DNA of 64,000 bases from JAFGBI01 sp964454025 (lineage in GTDB: Bacteria; Myxococcota_A; Polyangia; Polyangiales; Polyangiaceae): contig CAYVRP010000019.1 in assembly GCA_964454025.1 (NCBI GenBank), positions 1 through 64,000 of the forward strand. Direction: 5' to 3'. The position numbers and the translations under genes were made by a program. Below are positions 1-7,851 of this stretch, piece after piece (positions within the stretch are counted from its first letter, which is position 1; every line of letters starts with the position of its first letter). The notes beneath the pieces are model-generated. The model was given only the letters and a program-made list of their open reading frames with translations. It was not told where the DNA came from and made no database searches.

Positions 1-436
1 CTGTGCGGTGGGGGCCGGGGGGGGCGGGGGGGGGGGGCGCGGGCGCCGCCGGCCGCGGGGCGGGGGGGGGGGGGGGGGGGGGGGGGGCGGGCGGCGCCGC
101 CCGCAACGACGGAGGCGGCGGCGGTGGGGGTCGCGCGTGGACGGAGCGCTCGGCGGGCGAGGTCACCGCCCCGATCGCCGGCTTCTTGGGGACGAGGCTG
201 TCGAAGACGCTCAGGTCGGCGGAGCGCTCCTCCTCCTGTTCTTCTTCTTCCTCTTCGTCTTCGCCCGCCTCCGCCTCTTCGGCCTCCTCCTCGTCGGCGG
301 GCTCGTCGTCGGGCACCGTGGCTCCGCGCTCCTCCGAGGACTCGTCCTCGTCGTCGTCTCCCCACGAGTCGGAAATCGTTCGCTCCTCGTCGTCGGCGAA
401 CCGATCGCTCGAGCGCTCCTGATCGTTAGATGCCAT
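1..436 (-). CDS. Acidic, proline-rich protein of unknown function (C-terminus beyond window)
   Basis: An open frame of about 145 codons starts at the ATG complementary to 434-436 and runs off the left edge without a stop, so only the N-terminus is visible. I do not recognise the family. Residues 1-72 are extremely acidic, with Asp/Glu runs such as EDEEEEEEQEEE. A short ordinary stretch follows (SVFDSLVPKKPAIG, residues 76-89). From about residue 103 the frame is almost pure proline, encoded by long poly-C tracts. The acidic tail plus poly-Pro linker looks like a disordered tether to a domain lying outside the window. The plus-strand frames across the same bases give Ser- or Arg-rich nonsense, so the minus reading is preferred. 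The Shine-Dalgarno sequence is weak. The homopolymer tracts make the exact frame beyond residue 125 uncertain. Confidence 0.6.
   Translation of the reverse strand, partial: MASNDQERSSDRFADDEERTISDSWGDDDEDESSEERGATVPDDEPADEEEAEEAEAGEDEEEEEEQEEERSADLSVFDSLVPKKPAIGAVTSPAERSVHARPPPPPPPSLRAAPPAPPPPPPPPAPRPAAPAPPPPAPPGPHRT
62..87. repeat. 26-nt homopolymeric G tract (poly-C on the coding strand)
   Basis: An uninterrupted run of 26 G lies inside the proline-rich linker of the left-edge gene, flanked by further G-runs at positions 17-60. On the coding strand it reads as proline codons. Its length is prone to slippage and to base-calling error, so the frame downstream of it (towards position 1) is not secure. 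Confidence 0.85.
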
Positions 437-938
437 GAAAGCTCTGGTCGGTGATGAGTCGGAGGTGACCCCGCCCCGAGACTCTTAGCAGGTCGTCCGC
501 CCGTCAAGAACGTTCACGCGGGCACGCGACGAGGCCACACGGCGAGGCCGCCGCGGCGGCGCTCGGTCGCTCAGAGGGACGGGGCTCGCCCCAGGTCGGG
601 CCAGGGGGCGGCGGCCAGCAGGGCCGATGCGGATTGTCCCGCCCTCACGCCGCTCCGCGCAAGTTCCCGGGGCAGGACGCGAGGAGGCCGGGGTAGCGCC
701 GGGTCACGGGTGCGAAACCGGAGCAGCACCCCGGGGCGCGCGCGTTCCGTAACCCCCTTCGGGCAGCCGCGACCAGTCCCGATCCAGCGTCAAATCCCTC
801 TCCGGCCCGCCCACCGTCGAGCACGAGGGCGGCTCCCGGAGGGCCAAGTCCCGGCGCCGCGCCTCCCCGCGCGCACCCACGGGGTCTTACCCCGCCACAC
901 CGCCGGGCATACCATCCGCCTGCCGCCCCGGCGCCCGC
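437..938. other. Intergenic region, no gene recognised
   Basis: About 500 bases between the divergent left-edge gene and the ybjQ-like gene. The frames here are Arg/Pro/Ala-rich shadows without family resemblance. It presumably holds the promoters of both divergent units, but no motif stands out. Confidence 0.5.
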
Positions 939-1265
939 ATGATCCTCGTCAGCACCGAGCAGCTGCCCGGCTACCGCGTGGAGCGGGTGCTCGGGCTCGT
1001 CCAGGGGAGCACGGTCCGCTCCAAGCACGTGGGCCGTGACCTGCTCGCCGGCCTCAAGAATCTGGTCGGCGGCGCGCTCACCGCCTACACGGCGCTGCTG
1101 AACGAGTCCCGGCGCGAGGCGCTCGACCGCATGGTGCAAGAGGCGACCGCGCTCGGAGCCAACGCGGTCCTGGCCGTGCGCCTCACCACCAGCTCGGTCG
1201 CCGCTGGCGCGGCCGAGCTCTACGCCTACGGCACCGCCGTGATCGTCGTCCCCGAGGCGCGGTGA
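939..1265 (+). CDS. ybjQ: YbjQ/UPF0145-family protein
   Basis: A 108-residue protein of the usual length for the YbjQ (DUF74, UPF0145) family. The family folds as a small pentameric alpha/beta protein and is often annotated as heavy-metal-binding; its biochemical role is not established. Visible hallmarks are the N-terminal strand with LPGYRVERVLGLVQGSTV, the central LLAGLKNLVGGALTAYTALLNESRREALDRM helix region (given here by its ends: LLAGLK to LDRM), and ALGANAVLAVR followed by the YAYGTAVIV C-terminal strand. Its TGA stop overlaps the GTG start of the next gene (GTGA), so the two are probably translationally coupled. The downstream protein looks like a diverged, membrane-tethered version of the same fold. 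Confidence 0.93.
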   Translation: MILVSTEQLPGYRVERVLGLVQGSTVRSKHVGRDLLAGLKNLVGGALTAYTALLNESRREALDRMVQEATALGANAVLAVRLTTSSVAAGAAELYAYGTAVIVVPEAR

Positions 1266-1804
1266 CCGGGCTCGTCGTCGACCTCTTGCTGCTCGCGCTC
1301 CCGCTCGTGGTCGCGGCGGTGGCAGGACGAGTGACGGAGCGCCGTCACCTCCGCGCGCTCGGCGAGCGGGAGCAAGACTGCCGCGACGTCCTCGTCACCA
1401 CCCTGCGTGAGCTCCCCGGCGCGCCCCCCGAGGGACCTCGGCCGCGGCTGGTCGTGGCGGAGGTGGTGCTCGCGACCGACGCGCTGACCACCTTCTGGGC
1501 CGCGATCCGGCGGCGCTTCGGCGGGCGGCTGGAGCGACATCAGCGACTGCTCGAGCGGGCTCGCCGCGAGGCCACCCTGCGCGTGGTCGAGGAGGCGCGA
1601 CGAGCCGGCTACGGCGCCGTGTCGAACCTCCGCCTCACCATCCTCGAGATCGGCGGGCGCGCCGACGAGCGCCCCGCGTCCCGCGTCGCCGTGCTCGCCG
1701 CCGGGACCGCCTGCGCCGCCGCGGCCGACCCCGCCCGCGCCGCCTGGCTCGACGACGTCCGCGCGCCCGAGCCCCTCCCCGGCGCGCGGCGACCCGTGCT
1801 CTAA
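1262..1804 (+). CDS. Membrane-anchored YbjQ-like protein
   Basis: A 180-residue protein starting at a GTG inside the stop of the ybjQ-like gene. It begins with one hydrophobic segment (about residues 3-23) followed by a charged region, so it is probably a single-pass membrane protein. Residues about 60-145 resemble the YbjQ fold: LVVAEVVLATDAL, a FGGRLERHQRLLERARREA-type helix, and GYGAVSNLRLTILEIG, which parallels LGANAVLAVRLTTS in the upstream protein. The tail from about residue 160 is Ala/Pro-rich. Its TAA stop overlaps the ATG of the next gene by one base (TAATG), so three genes are packed with no spacing. The assignment is by pattern similarity to the neighbour; the function is unknown. 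Confidence 0.75.
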   Translation: MTGLVVDLLLLALPLVVAAVAGRVTERRHLRALGEREQDCRDVLVTTLRELPGAPPEGPRPRLVVAEVVLATDALTTFWAAIRRRFGGRLERHQRLLERARREATLRVVEEARRAGYGAVSNLRLTILEIGGRADERPASRVAVLAAGTACAAAADPARAAWLDDVRAPEPLPGARRPVL

Positions 1805-3381
1805 TGGGTCCCATGCGGGTACGGCTCAAGGACGTGAGCACGGGTGGCCTCGAGGCCGCGCTCCCCCTGCTCGGGACGAGCTTCGCCTTCACCTTCGGCC
1901 CCACGCGAGGACTGGACGGCGCGGTGGAGGTCGTGGGTGACCGCCTGCGCGCCGAGGAGGTCTCGATCGCGACGCAGACGATCCGACCCGGGCGCTGGAC
2001 CGCCCCCGCGCTCGGCACCCTCGAGCTCGCCCAGCCGCTGCTCGTCACCGGGCTCCGCGCCAGCGCGGAGGTGCCCTTGCGAGACCCGCTCGGGCTGGTC
2101 GGCAAGCTCACCGTCGACGGCGCCCTCGCCGAGCGCGCGCGGCTGCAGGCGTACGGGTGCGAGGTGGAGCTCCGGCTGGCGCTCCGGCAGCTCGAGGTCA
2201 CGCAGGCCGCCGACCGCACCCGCCGGCTCTCGGTCGACTGCGCTGAGATCGACGAGCTCATGGCCGCGACGCCGTACGGCCACCTGCTCATCGGTCAGGT
2301 GGTGCTGGAGGGGCTCACCGGGACCCTCGCCGCCGACGGCAGCCTCGAGCTACGCTGCGAGAGGGTGCGGCTCGACTCCCTCGAGCTGAGGGCCAGGGAC
2401 CTCGACGCGCACATCGAGCGCGTGACGTTGACCGACCTGCGCCACGCCGCCGGCCACACCACCGTCGAGGCGCTCACGGTCGGCGCCGTCACGCTCGAGG
2501 CGCGCGCGTTGCCGGTGGCGAGCCTGCTCCCGCCGTCGTGGGCGGCCCCCCGCCCGCCGGGCCCGTTCGTGCCGCCGCGGCTCCCCGATATCCCCTTCCT
2601 CGATGATCTGTGCGGCCGCGTCAACGTGGACGCCTTCCTCGACGTCGGCATCCCCATCCTCAAGTCCCGCGCGGCGACCCACACGGTGCGGCAGGAGCTC
2701 GTCGACGGCACCATCGACTTCAAGAAGCTCGAGGCGGGCCTCTCGGGGCTCGAGGACGCCGTGCTCGACTTCGAGGTCAAGCCGGGCAAGCTCATCCTCG
2801 AGAAGGACATCCCGCTCATCCCCTGGGACAACACCACGCTGGTGTGGTGGCCGCTCGACGCGAAGGAGCAGGAGCTCGCGAGATCGCGGCAGCGCGTGCG
2901 CCTGCGTCGCCTGCTCGACTACACCCTGACCGATTTCGTCCTCACCAAGCTCCAGCCCACGGCCTCCGCGGGCGCGCCGCTCGTCACCCTGCGCCGCGTC
3001 GAGCTCAACGCGCTCGACGTGGCCGTCTCCGTCGGCGGCCCGCGCCGGCTCGAGCTCCCGTTCGCGACGCTGCGCCTCGGCGCCCAGGGCTGCCCGGCGG
3101 TGCGGCGAGCCCGCGCGACGGGCTCGGTCAAGCTCGCGCCCGGCGTCACCACCCCGCCGACCACGCTGTCGCTCCTGGTCGACGGCGTCTCGATCGGCCT
3201 CGATCGCCTCGCCCTGCTCGGGCTCACCGCGGCGCTCGAGTCGCTGACCGTCGCCGCCGTCGATCAGCTCGAGCTCACCTTCTCCGGCGTCCTCCCCTGC
3301 GCCGCTCGGGCGCACGTCAGCGGGGTGGAGCTCCACGGCGCCGCGGTCGACGGCCTCGCCCTGCCGCCGCTCCGGTTCTAG
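1804..3381 (+). CDS. Large beta-rich protein of unknown function
   Basis: A 525-residue protein whose ATG overlaps the upstream stop by one base, so it is the third gene of a coupled trio with two YbjQ-like proteins. No signal peptide or membrane segment is visible, and I do not recognise the family. The sequence is dominated by short alternating strands with regularly spaced Leu/Val and repeated 'LELRC.RVRLDSLELRARDL'-like units. This is reminiscent of repeating beta structures such as AsmA/bactofilin-like or lipid-transfer folds, but too weak to assign. A proline-rich hinge (PRPPGPFVPPRLPDIPF) around residues 243-260 divides two halves. A more conserved-looking segment, including ILEKDIPLIPWDNTTLVWWP, follows at about residues 322-341. 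An ORF continuous through 525 codons with typical codon use supports a real gene. Confidence 0.75.
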   Translation: MGPMRVRLKDVSTGGLEAALPLLGTSFAFTFGPTRGLDGAVEVVGDRLRAEEVSIATQTIRPGRWTAPALGTLELAQPLLVTGLRASAEVPLRDPLGLVGKLTVDGALAERARLQAYGCEVELRLALRQLEVTQAADRTRRLSVDCAEIDELMAATPYGHLLIGQVVLEGLTGTLAADGSLELRCERVRLDSLELRARDLDAHIERVTLTDLRHAAGHTTVEALTVGAVTLEARALPVASLLPPSWAAPRPPGPFVPPRLPDIPFLDDLCGRVNVDAFLDVGIPILKSRAATHTVRQELVDGTIDFKKLEAGLSGLEDAVLDFEVKPGKLILEKDIPLIPWDNTTLVWWPLDAKEQELARSRQRVRLRRLLDYTLTDFVLTKLQPTASAGAPLVTLRRVELNALDVAVSVGGPRRLELPFATLRLGAQGCPAVRRARATGSVKLAPGVTTPPTTLSLLVDGVSIGLDRLALLGLTAALESLTVAAVDQLELTFSGVLPCAARAHVSGVELHGAAVDGLALPPLRF

Positions 3382-3432
3382 GAGCTGGGGCTTGCACGGG
3401 GATTGCCGAGCGAGGCGCGGGCGCCCCGGCCG

Positions 3433-5781
3433 TCACTGGCCCAGGGTGACGTCGTCCACGTAGAGGATCACGTTGCTCGTGGGGTTCACGAGCGCCGCGT
3501 CTTCGTCCTCGACGTAGAGCGTCACCGTCGTCAGGTTCGTGCAACCGTCCGGGACGGGGTTGGGCGAGGCCGAGAGATCCAGCGTGCCGCTGAGCTCGAC
3601 CCAGGTGCCCGCCGTCACGGTCACCGGGTTGGTGAGCCAGTCGTAGGTCGCACCGCCGCCACAGTCCACGGCGCTCGTCACGTGCATCCTGGCGCTGTCG
3701 GCCCCGCCGAGGTTCACCCAGAAGCTGAACTGGTAGCTCTGGCCGAGCGCAACCAGGCCCGTCAGGCTGGTCGCCGCCACGCCCACGCCCGTCCCGGAGA
3801 CGGTGAGGCTCTGCGTGCCGGAGTGAGCACGCGCGCTCGATCTGCCGAGGGTACCGCTCCAGGTGGTCCAGCCGTTGGTGTTCGACTCGAAATCCCCGTT
3901 GGCGATGAGGGACGCCTCGCAGGTGCCGGCGTCGCAGCGTGGCGTGCTGCCGGTGCAGTCGTTGTCGCAGGCGCCGCAGTTCGGGTCCTTGGTGAGGGAG
4001 GTTTCGCAACCGGCGGCGGCGGTGCAGTCGCCCCAGCCGGTCGCGCAGGTCCGGCACTGGCCGCTGGTGCACGCCGTCATGTGGATGGCGGTGCAGTCGT
4101 TGTCACAGGTCCCGCAGTCGTACCGGCTGCTCAGTGAGGTCTCGCACCCGTCGACGACGGAGTCGTTGCAGTCGTCGTAGCCGCTGCTGCAGCTCCCCAT
4201 TACGCAGCCGCTGTCCACGCAGCTCGCCGCGGCCTGGTCGAAGGCGCAGGCCGCCTCGCAGGCGCCGCAGTGGCCCAGCGTGATCCTGAGATCGGTTTCG
4301 CACCCGTTCGCCAGGTCGTCGTCGCAGTCGCCGTAGTCGGAGTTACAGCCGACGAAGGCGCAGGCGCCCGTCTCGCAGGTGGCGGTCGCGTTGGTGCGGG
4401 CGCAGGGGGTGTCGCAGGCGGCGCAGTGCACGAGGGTGGTCAGGCTCTGCTCGCAGCCGGTGTCGTACTCGTCGTCGCAGTCGCCGAAGCCGTCGTCGCA
4501 GGCGACGATCTCACAGGTGCCCGCCGCGCAGGCGCCGGTGCCGTCCTGGGGCAGGCAGGCGTTCCCGCAGGCGCCGCAGTGCTCGTCGGAGGTGGTGAGG
4601 TCCGTCTCACAGGTGCCGTCGCCGTCGCAGTCGCCCCGTCCCTCCGGGCAGGGGGTGACCCCGCACGACGAATCCCGGCACCAGGGGGTCCCATCCACGG
4701 CAGGGCAGGCGTTGCCGCACGCACCGCAGTTGCCGACGCTGCTGGTCACGTCCGTCTCGCAGCGGTAGTCGCCCCCGCAGTCGGCGAAGCCAGCGTTGCA
4801 CGCGCTGTCGCAGGCGCCGTCCACGCAGGTGGGGGTCCCGTTGGCGTCCGTGCAGCGGATCCCGCAGGCGCCGCAGTTGTTCGGGTCGGTGAAGAGGTTC
4901 GTCTCGCAGCCGTTCTCGAGGTCGGAGTCGCAGGCCGCGTAGGGCTCGGTGCAGCGCGGCAGGCCCTCCCCGTCGACGGCGATCACGCAGGTGCCCGCCG
5001 AACAGGCGGAGACGGCGTGGGGGAGGCTGCAGGGCTGCCCGCAGGCCCCGCAGTGGTCGAGGCTCGTGAGCAGGTTCGCCTCGCAGCCGTTGTCCACGTC
5101 GCCGTCGCAGTCGTCGAAGTTGGCGGGGCAGACCAGGGCGCAGCGCAGATCGACGCAGCTTTCCGTCTCGCAGTCGCTGTCCAGGCGGCAGTCGTCGCCG
5201 ATCTCGCAGCGCGCGCAGGAGGGGTTGGAGCCGCCGCAGTCGGTGTCCGACTCGCTGCCGTTCTTGACCTGGTCGGTGCAGGTCGGCTCCTCGCAGACAT
5301 ACGCGGTGCAGACGCCGCTCTCGCAGTCGGCGGCGACGTCGCAGGGCTCGCCGGCGGGGCAGCGGGCGTCGCACACCCCGCCGCAGTCCGTCCCGCCCTC
5401 GTCGTCGTCGATGACGCCGTTGTCGCAACCCGGCGTGTAGCAGACCAGGGCGATGCAGGCGCCCGAGGCGCAGTCGGCGTCCTCCCGGCAGGCCCGCCCG
5501 TCCTCGCAGGCCGCGCAGTCACCGCCGCAGTCCTCATCGCTCTCGGTCCCGTCGAGCGCGCCGTTCCGGCAGCTCTCCGGGAGCACGCCCGCGCCACCTC
5601 GCCCGGCCGCGCCTCCCGACGAGGCTCCCCCGCTCGAGCCTCCGCTCGCCCCGCCGTCGCTCACGTCAGTGCCGCCCGTTTCCTCCGCGTAGCGCAGCTC
5701 GGGCGCCCCGCAGGACACCGCGATCCCGAGCGCCGCCGCCAGGATCGAACCGGCCAGAATCGGCCGCCTAGCCTTCGTCAT
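3433..5781 (-). CDS. Cys-rich repeat lipoprotein with C-terminal carbohydrate-binding-like domain (paralogue 1)
   Basis: The preferred start is the ATG complementary to 5779-5781. It gives a clean lipoprotein signal, with a basic start (MTKARRP), a hydrophobic core and a lipobox AVSC with Cys24. The open frame extends 56 codons further upstream, but that part is a Pro/Arg shadow across a conserved upstream block. The mature 782-residue protein has a Gly/Ser linker, three modules of type DxDCGGxCxxCxxGxxC...C, and about eight modules of type CxxGxxDCDxxxxNGCExxL...CGACxxxC. These form a disulfide-rich stalk. Residues about 624-782 form a jelly-roll-like domain (ANGDFESNTNGW ... ILYVDDVTL) typical of CBM4/9/22-type modules. 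Likely an outer-surface glycan-binding or adhesive protein. It is a close paralogue of the 7852-10992 gene. Family resemblance is seen directly; the ligand is unknown. Confidence 0.88.
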   Translation of the reverse strand: MTKARRPILAGSILAAALGIAVSCGAPELRYAEETGGTDVSDGGASGGSSGGASSGGAAGRGGAGVLPESCRNGALDGTESDEDCGGDCAACEDGRACREDADCASGACIALVCYTPGCDNGVIDDDEGGTDCGGVCDARCPAGEPCDVAADCESGVCTAYVCEEPTCTDQVKNGSESDTDCGGSNPSCARCEIGDDCRLDSDCETESCVDLRCALVCPANFDDCDGDVDNGCEANLLTSLDHCGACGQPCSLPHAVSACSAGTCVIAVDGEGLPRCTEPYAACDSDLENGCETNLFTDPNNCGACGIRCTDANGTPTCVDGACDSACNAGFADCGGDYRCETDVTSSVGNCGACGNACPAVDGTPWCRDSSCGVTPCPEGRGDCDGDGTCETDLTTSDEHCGACGNACLPQDGTGACAAGTCEIVACDDGFGDCDDEYDTGCEQSLTTLVHCAACDTPCARTNATATCETGACAFVGCNSDYGDCDDDLANGCETDLRITLGHCGACEAACAFDQAAASCVDSGCVMGSCSSGYDDCNDSVVDGCETSLSSRYDCGTCDNDCTAIHMTACTSGQCRTCATGWGDCTAAAGCETSLTKDPNCGACDNDCTGSTPRCDAGTCEASLIANGDFESNTNGWTTWSGTLGRSSARAHSGTQSLTVSGTGVGVAATSLTGLVALGQSYQFSFWVNLGGADSARMHVTSAVDCGGGATYDWLTNPVTVTAGTWVELSGTLDLSASPNPVPDGCTNLTTVTLYVEDEDAALVNPTSNVILYVDDVTLGQ

Positions 5782-5800
5782 GAGATCACTTCCGGGAGGC

Positions 5801-5864
5801 GGCGACGCCGACCCAACGGCCGCACGATGGCATTGTGCCACAGTCCCGAGGCCAGGCGAAACGA
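5801..5864 (-). promoter_or_regulatory. Upstream block conserved between the two Cys-rich lipoprotein paralogues (copy 1)
   Basis: About 20 bases upstream of the paralogue-1 start lies a 64-bp segment that matches 11015-11078 upstream of paralogue 2 at 53 of 64 positions without gaps. It includes an identical 16-mer containing ATTGTGCCACAG. It may hold the promoter or an untranslated leader. The block also stays open in the same frame in both copies (a shared ...GLWHN.IVR... peptide), so a short leader peptide is possible but unproven. Confidence 0.5.
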
Positions 5865-6124
5865 AGCCACGGCGTGACACGGAGCGCGATGGCGGCGCGC
5901 GACCCCGCGCGTCACCCACCCCCGGTTCACCCGCGACAGTGGCCCGCATTTCGCCCTGCCCAGTCCCTGGCCGGCGCCGCCGCCCCGAACACGGGGAGGA
6001 GGCGCTGCCGGGGATTGCAGCGCGGGGGGGCGAAGGACCGCCCGTTGACAGGGGGCGCGGGGGGGATCCGGACGGCAGGGCCGCACCCGCGACGCGAACG
6101 GCGCGGCGGCACGGCTGGCCGGGA

Positions 6125-6697
6125 TCACTCGTCCCGAGGGCGGATCACCCAGAGCGGCTCGAGATCGAGCTCGACGGCGTCGAACGGCGGGATGCGCGCG
6201 CGCACCGCGCCCACCCACGCGCCGAGCCGCGTCCAGCGGCCCTCCACCAGCAAGAAGGCCTCGACCAGGTTCTGCTCGGGCTCGACCAGCCACAGGTGCG
6301 CCACCCCGACCCGAGCGTATAGATCCGCCTTCGGGCCCCGATCGAGCCGCCCGCTGCGCGGCGACACCACCTCGCAGATCCAGTCGGGCGGCACGGTGAA
6401 GTGGGCCGCGTCCATCGCCGGCGCCCGCTCCGCGCGCCACCCCGCCAGGTCCGGCACCACGACGTCCGCGCCGAAGTGCAGCTCCGGCTCGAACAGGAAC
6501 ACCCAGCCTCCGGGTCCCCCGCGGCCGCGCTGGAAGGGATTGCCGATATCGAGGCCCAAGCCGCTCGCGAACGCGGCGTGGGGCCCCGCCGGGCGCGGGT
6601 GCACGTGGAGCTCCCCGTCGACGAGCTGCGCGAGGTGGTGCTCCGGCGCGGCGCGCAGATCGTCGTAGGTGGCCCGGCGGCGCGCGGGGTCGACCAT
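6125..6697 (-). CDS. Uma2-family (DUF820) PD-(D/E)XK-fold protein
   Basis: A 190-residue protein of the Uma2/DUF820 family, which has the restriction-endonuclease-like fold and is often annotated as a putative endonuclease; its biological role is unsettled. Hallmarks in order are the N-terminal YDDLRAAPEHHLAQLVDGEL segment, HxxFxSGLGxxI, FLFEPELHFGADVVVPDLAGW with the catalytic-type Asp, DWICEVVSPRSGRLDRGPKADLYARVGVAHLWLVEP with the E-x-S and downstream K, and a C-terminal strand pair. The E...S..T/S..D...K arrangement of the family is intact. It starts at ATG (complement of 6695-6697). It stands alone between the lipoprotein paralogues; such genes are typically multicopy in high-GC soil bacteria. 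Confidence 0.9.
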   Translation of the reverse strand: MVDPARRRATYDDLRAAPEHHLAQLVDGELHVHPRPAGPHAAFASGLGLDIGNPFQRGRGGPGGWVFLFEPELHFGADVVVPDLAGWRAERAPAMDAAHFTVPPDWICEVVSPRSGRLDRGPKADLYARVGVAHLWLVEPEQNLVEAFLLVEGRWTRLGAWVGAVRARIPPFDAVELDLEPLWVIRPRDE

Positions 6698-7017
6698 GCC
6701 CCGAGGATGGCGGACCCACCGGGACGCGTCCAGCGGCGGCCCGCCTGGCGCGCGGATCCGGGGGCGGTCACGGCGTCAGCGGCGGTGGCGATCCGCCAGG
6801 CGTGAGGACGCGTTCGCGCGCGCCGCCGCGACCGGACGAGCCTGGCCCGCTTCGTGCCGTCGACGGCCGCGACCCATTCGTCCTCGCCCCCCGGCGGCCA
6901 TGCCCCCCCCGCCTCTCACGCCGCATCGACGTCGACCTCGAGCTCCTCTTCGCGGGCTCTCGCAACCGCGGACTGCCCCGGGCGCTGCTCGACCCGGTCT
7001 TGCACTCGTGGCACCCC
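6698..7017. other. Intergenic, no intact gene
   Basis: About 320 bases upstream of the Uma2-like gene, preceding the MazF remnant. All frames are Arg/Pro-rich without family signals. A minus-strand frame ending at 6916 with a short acidic tail (EEELEVDVDAA) is present but too short to call. Confidence 0.4.
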
Positions 7018-7202
7018 GGACTTCGGCCGGGAAACCCCACCCCTCCCGGGTCCCGTGCCACTTCGACGGCACCTCGGGGCTGGTCGTGCTCGACGAGTTG
7101 CGAACCGTCGATCGTGAACGCCTGCTCCACCGAATGGGGAACATTACGGCGCCCGAGCTGGCCCGTGTACCGCGCGTGGCGCGCGAGAGGTTCGAGGCGT
7201 GA
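7018..7202 (+). pseudogene. C-terminal remnant of a MazF/PemK-type toxin gene
   Basis: The plus frame ending at the TGA of 7200-7202 reads, over about 60 residues, KPHPSRVPCHFDGTSG, then VVLDELRTVDRERLLHRMGN and a short helix. This matches the second half of MazF/PemK endoribonucleases, in which a strand with 'P..VP...DG..G.V.LDQ.RTVD..RL...LG' is diagnostic. The N-terminal half (RGDVYWVDLDP-like, with the catalytic region) is not found upstream in any frame, and no start or antitoxin gene is seen. It is best read as a decayed toxin gene next to a low-complexity repeat tract. A frameshifted but complete gene is less likely because 150 bases upstream give no MazF-like residues in any frame. 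Confidence 0.6.
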
Positions 7203-7380
7203 GCCAGCGAGCGCCGCTCGCGCGCAGGCTGACGCCAAGTACCCGACAAGCACCGCCCGCGCGTCCTCGCGACCGGTCCGTTCGGGGCCCGCGTGCCGGT
7301 GCACGGGTGGGGATCCGCGTGCAGCGGGGCGCCGTTCGGACCGGCAGGTCCCCCGTTCTCGGCCGCCGGCCGTCGGGATT

Positions 7381-7570
7381 CGGGAACCGGTCCCTGGTGC
7401 TCGTCCCCTCGCCCCCGCAGCTCTTCTGCCGGTCCCTGGTTCTCGGGAGCTGGTCCCTGGTTTGCGGGAGCCGGTTCTCGGTTGTCAGGAACCGGTCCCC
7501 CGTTCTCGGCAACCGGTCCTCCGTCTTGGGCGAGCGACCCCGCGTGCACGGCCAGCGGCAACCCGTTCTC
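7381..7570. repeat. Degenerate 21-bp tandem repeat tract
   Basis: At least eight diverged copies of a 21-base unit close to GGTCCCTGGTTCTCGGGAACC occur head to tail (clearest from 7432 to 7545). Because 21 is a multiple of three, every frame shows a seven-residue repeat: on the minus strand GGPVAEN, GGPVPDN, REPAPAN, QGPAPEN; on the plus strand RSPVLGN, RSSVLGE. No frame has a convincing start, signal or flanking domain, so I call a repeat rather than a gene. 7571-7851 beyond it holds nothing recognisable. Confidence 0.7.
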
Positions 7571-7851
7571 GGCGAGCGCCCTCCGACGCTCCCCAGCCGT
7601 TCACCGAGATTCCGCGACCCGCTCACCGTTCCCGGCGAGCGGGCCACGGTCCTCGGCAGGTCAACGCCGGTCTTCGGTCAACGGGCCCGATGAGTAGACG
7701 GGCTACGGTGACCGCAGGAGCGGCGGAGCTGAGACGCGGGTGGAGTGGGAGGCCGAGGGAGCGCGCCGGCCAGTCTACGTGAGTGCTACGTCCAACGGCC
7801 CACGTGAGCGGGTGACGGGACGGTGCCCGGCAACGTAGGCGCCGCCGTGTT

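Noticed and set aside
5826..5850. Sigma-54 promoter suggested by GTGGCACAA upstream of the lipoprotein paralogues
   Set aside because: The GG element has no GC at the required -12 spacing in either copy.
5778..6719. Plus- and minus-strand frames overlapping the Uma2-type gene and the lipoprotein upstream region
   Set aside because: Apart from the short conserved block they are Arg/Pro-rich; only the 6125-6697 minus frame has a family signature.
6776..7561. 261-codon minus-strand ORF with GPxPEN heptads as a real gene
   Set aside because: The repeats appear in all frames because the unit is 21 bp; after the repeat the frame becomes Arg/Ser nonsense antisense to the MazF remnant.
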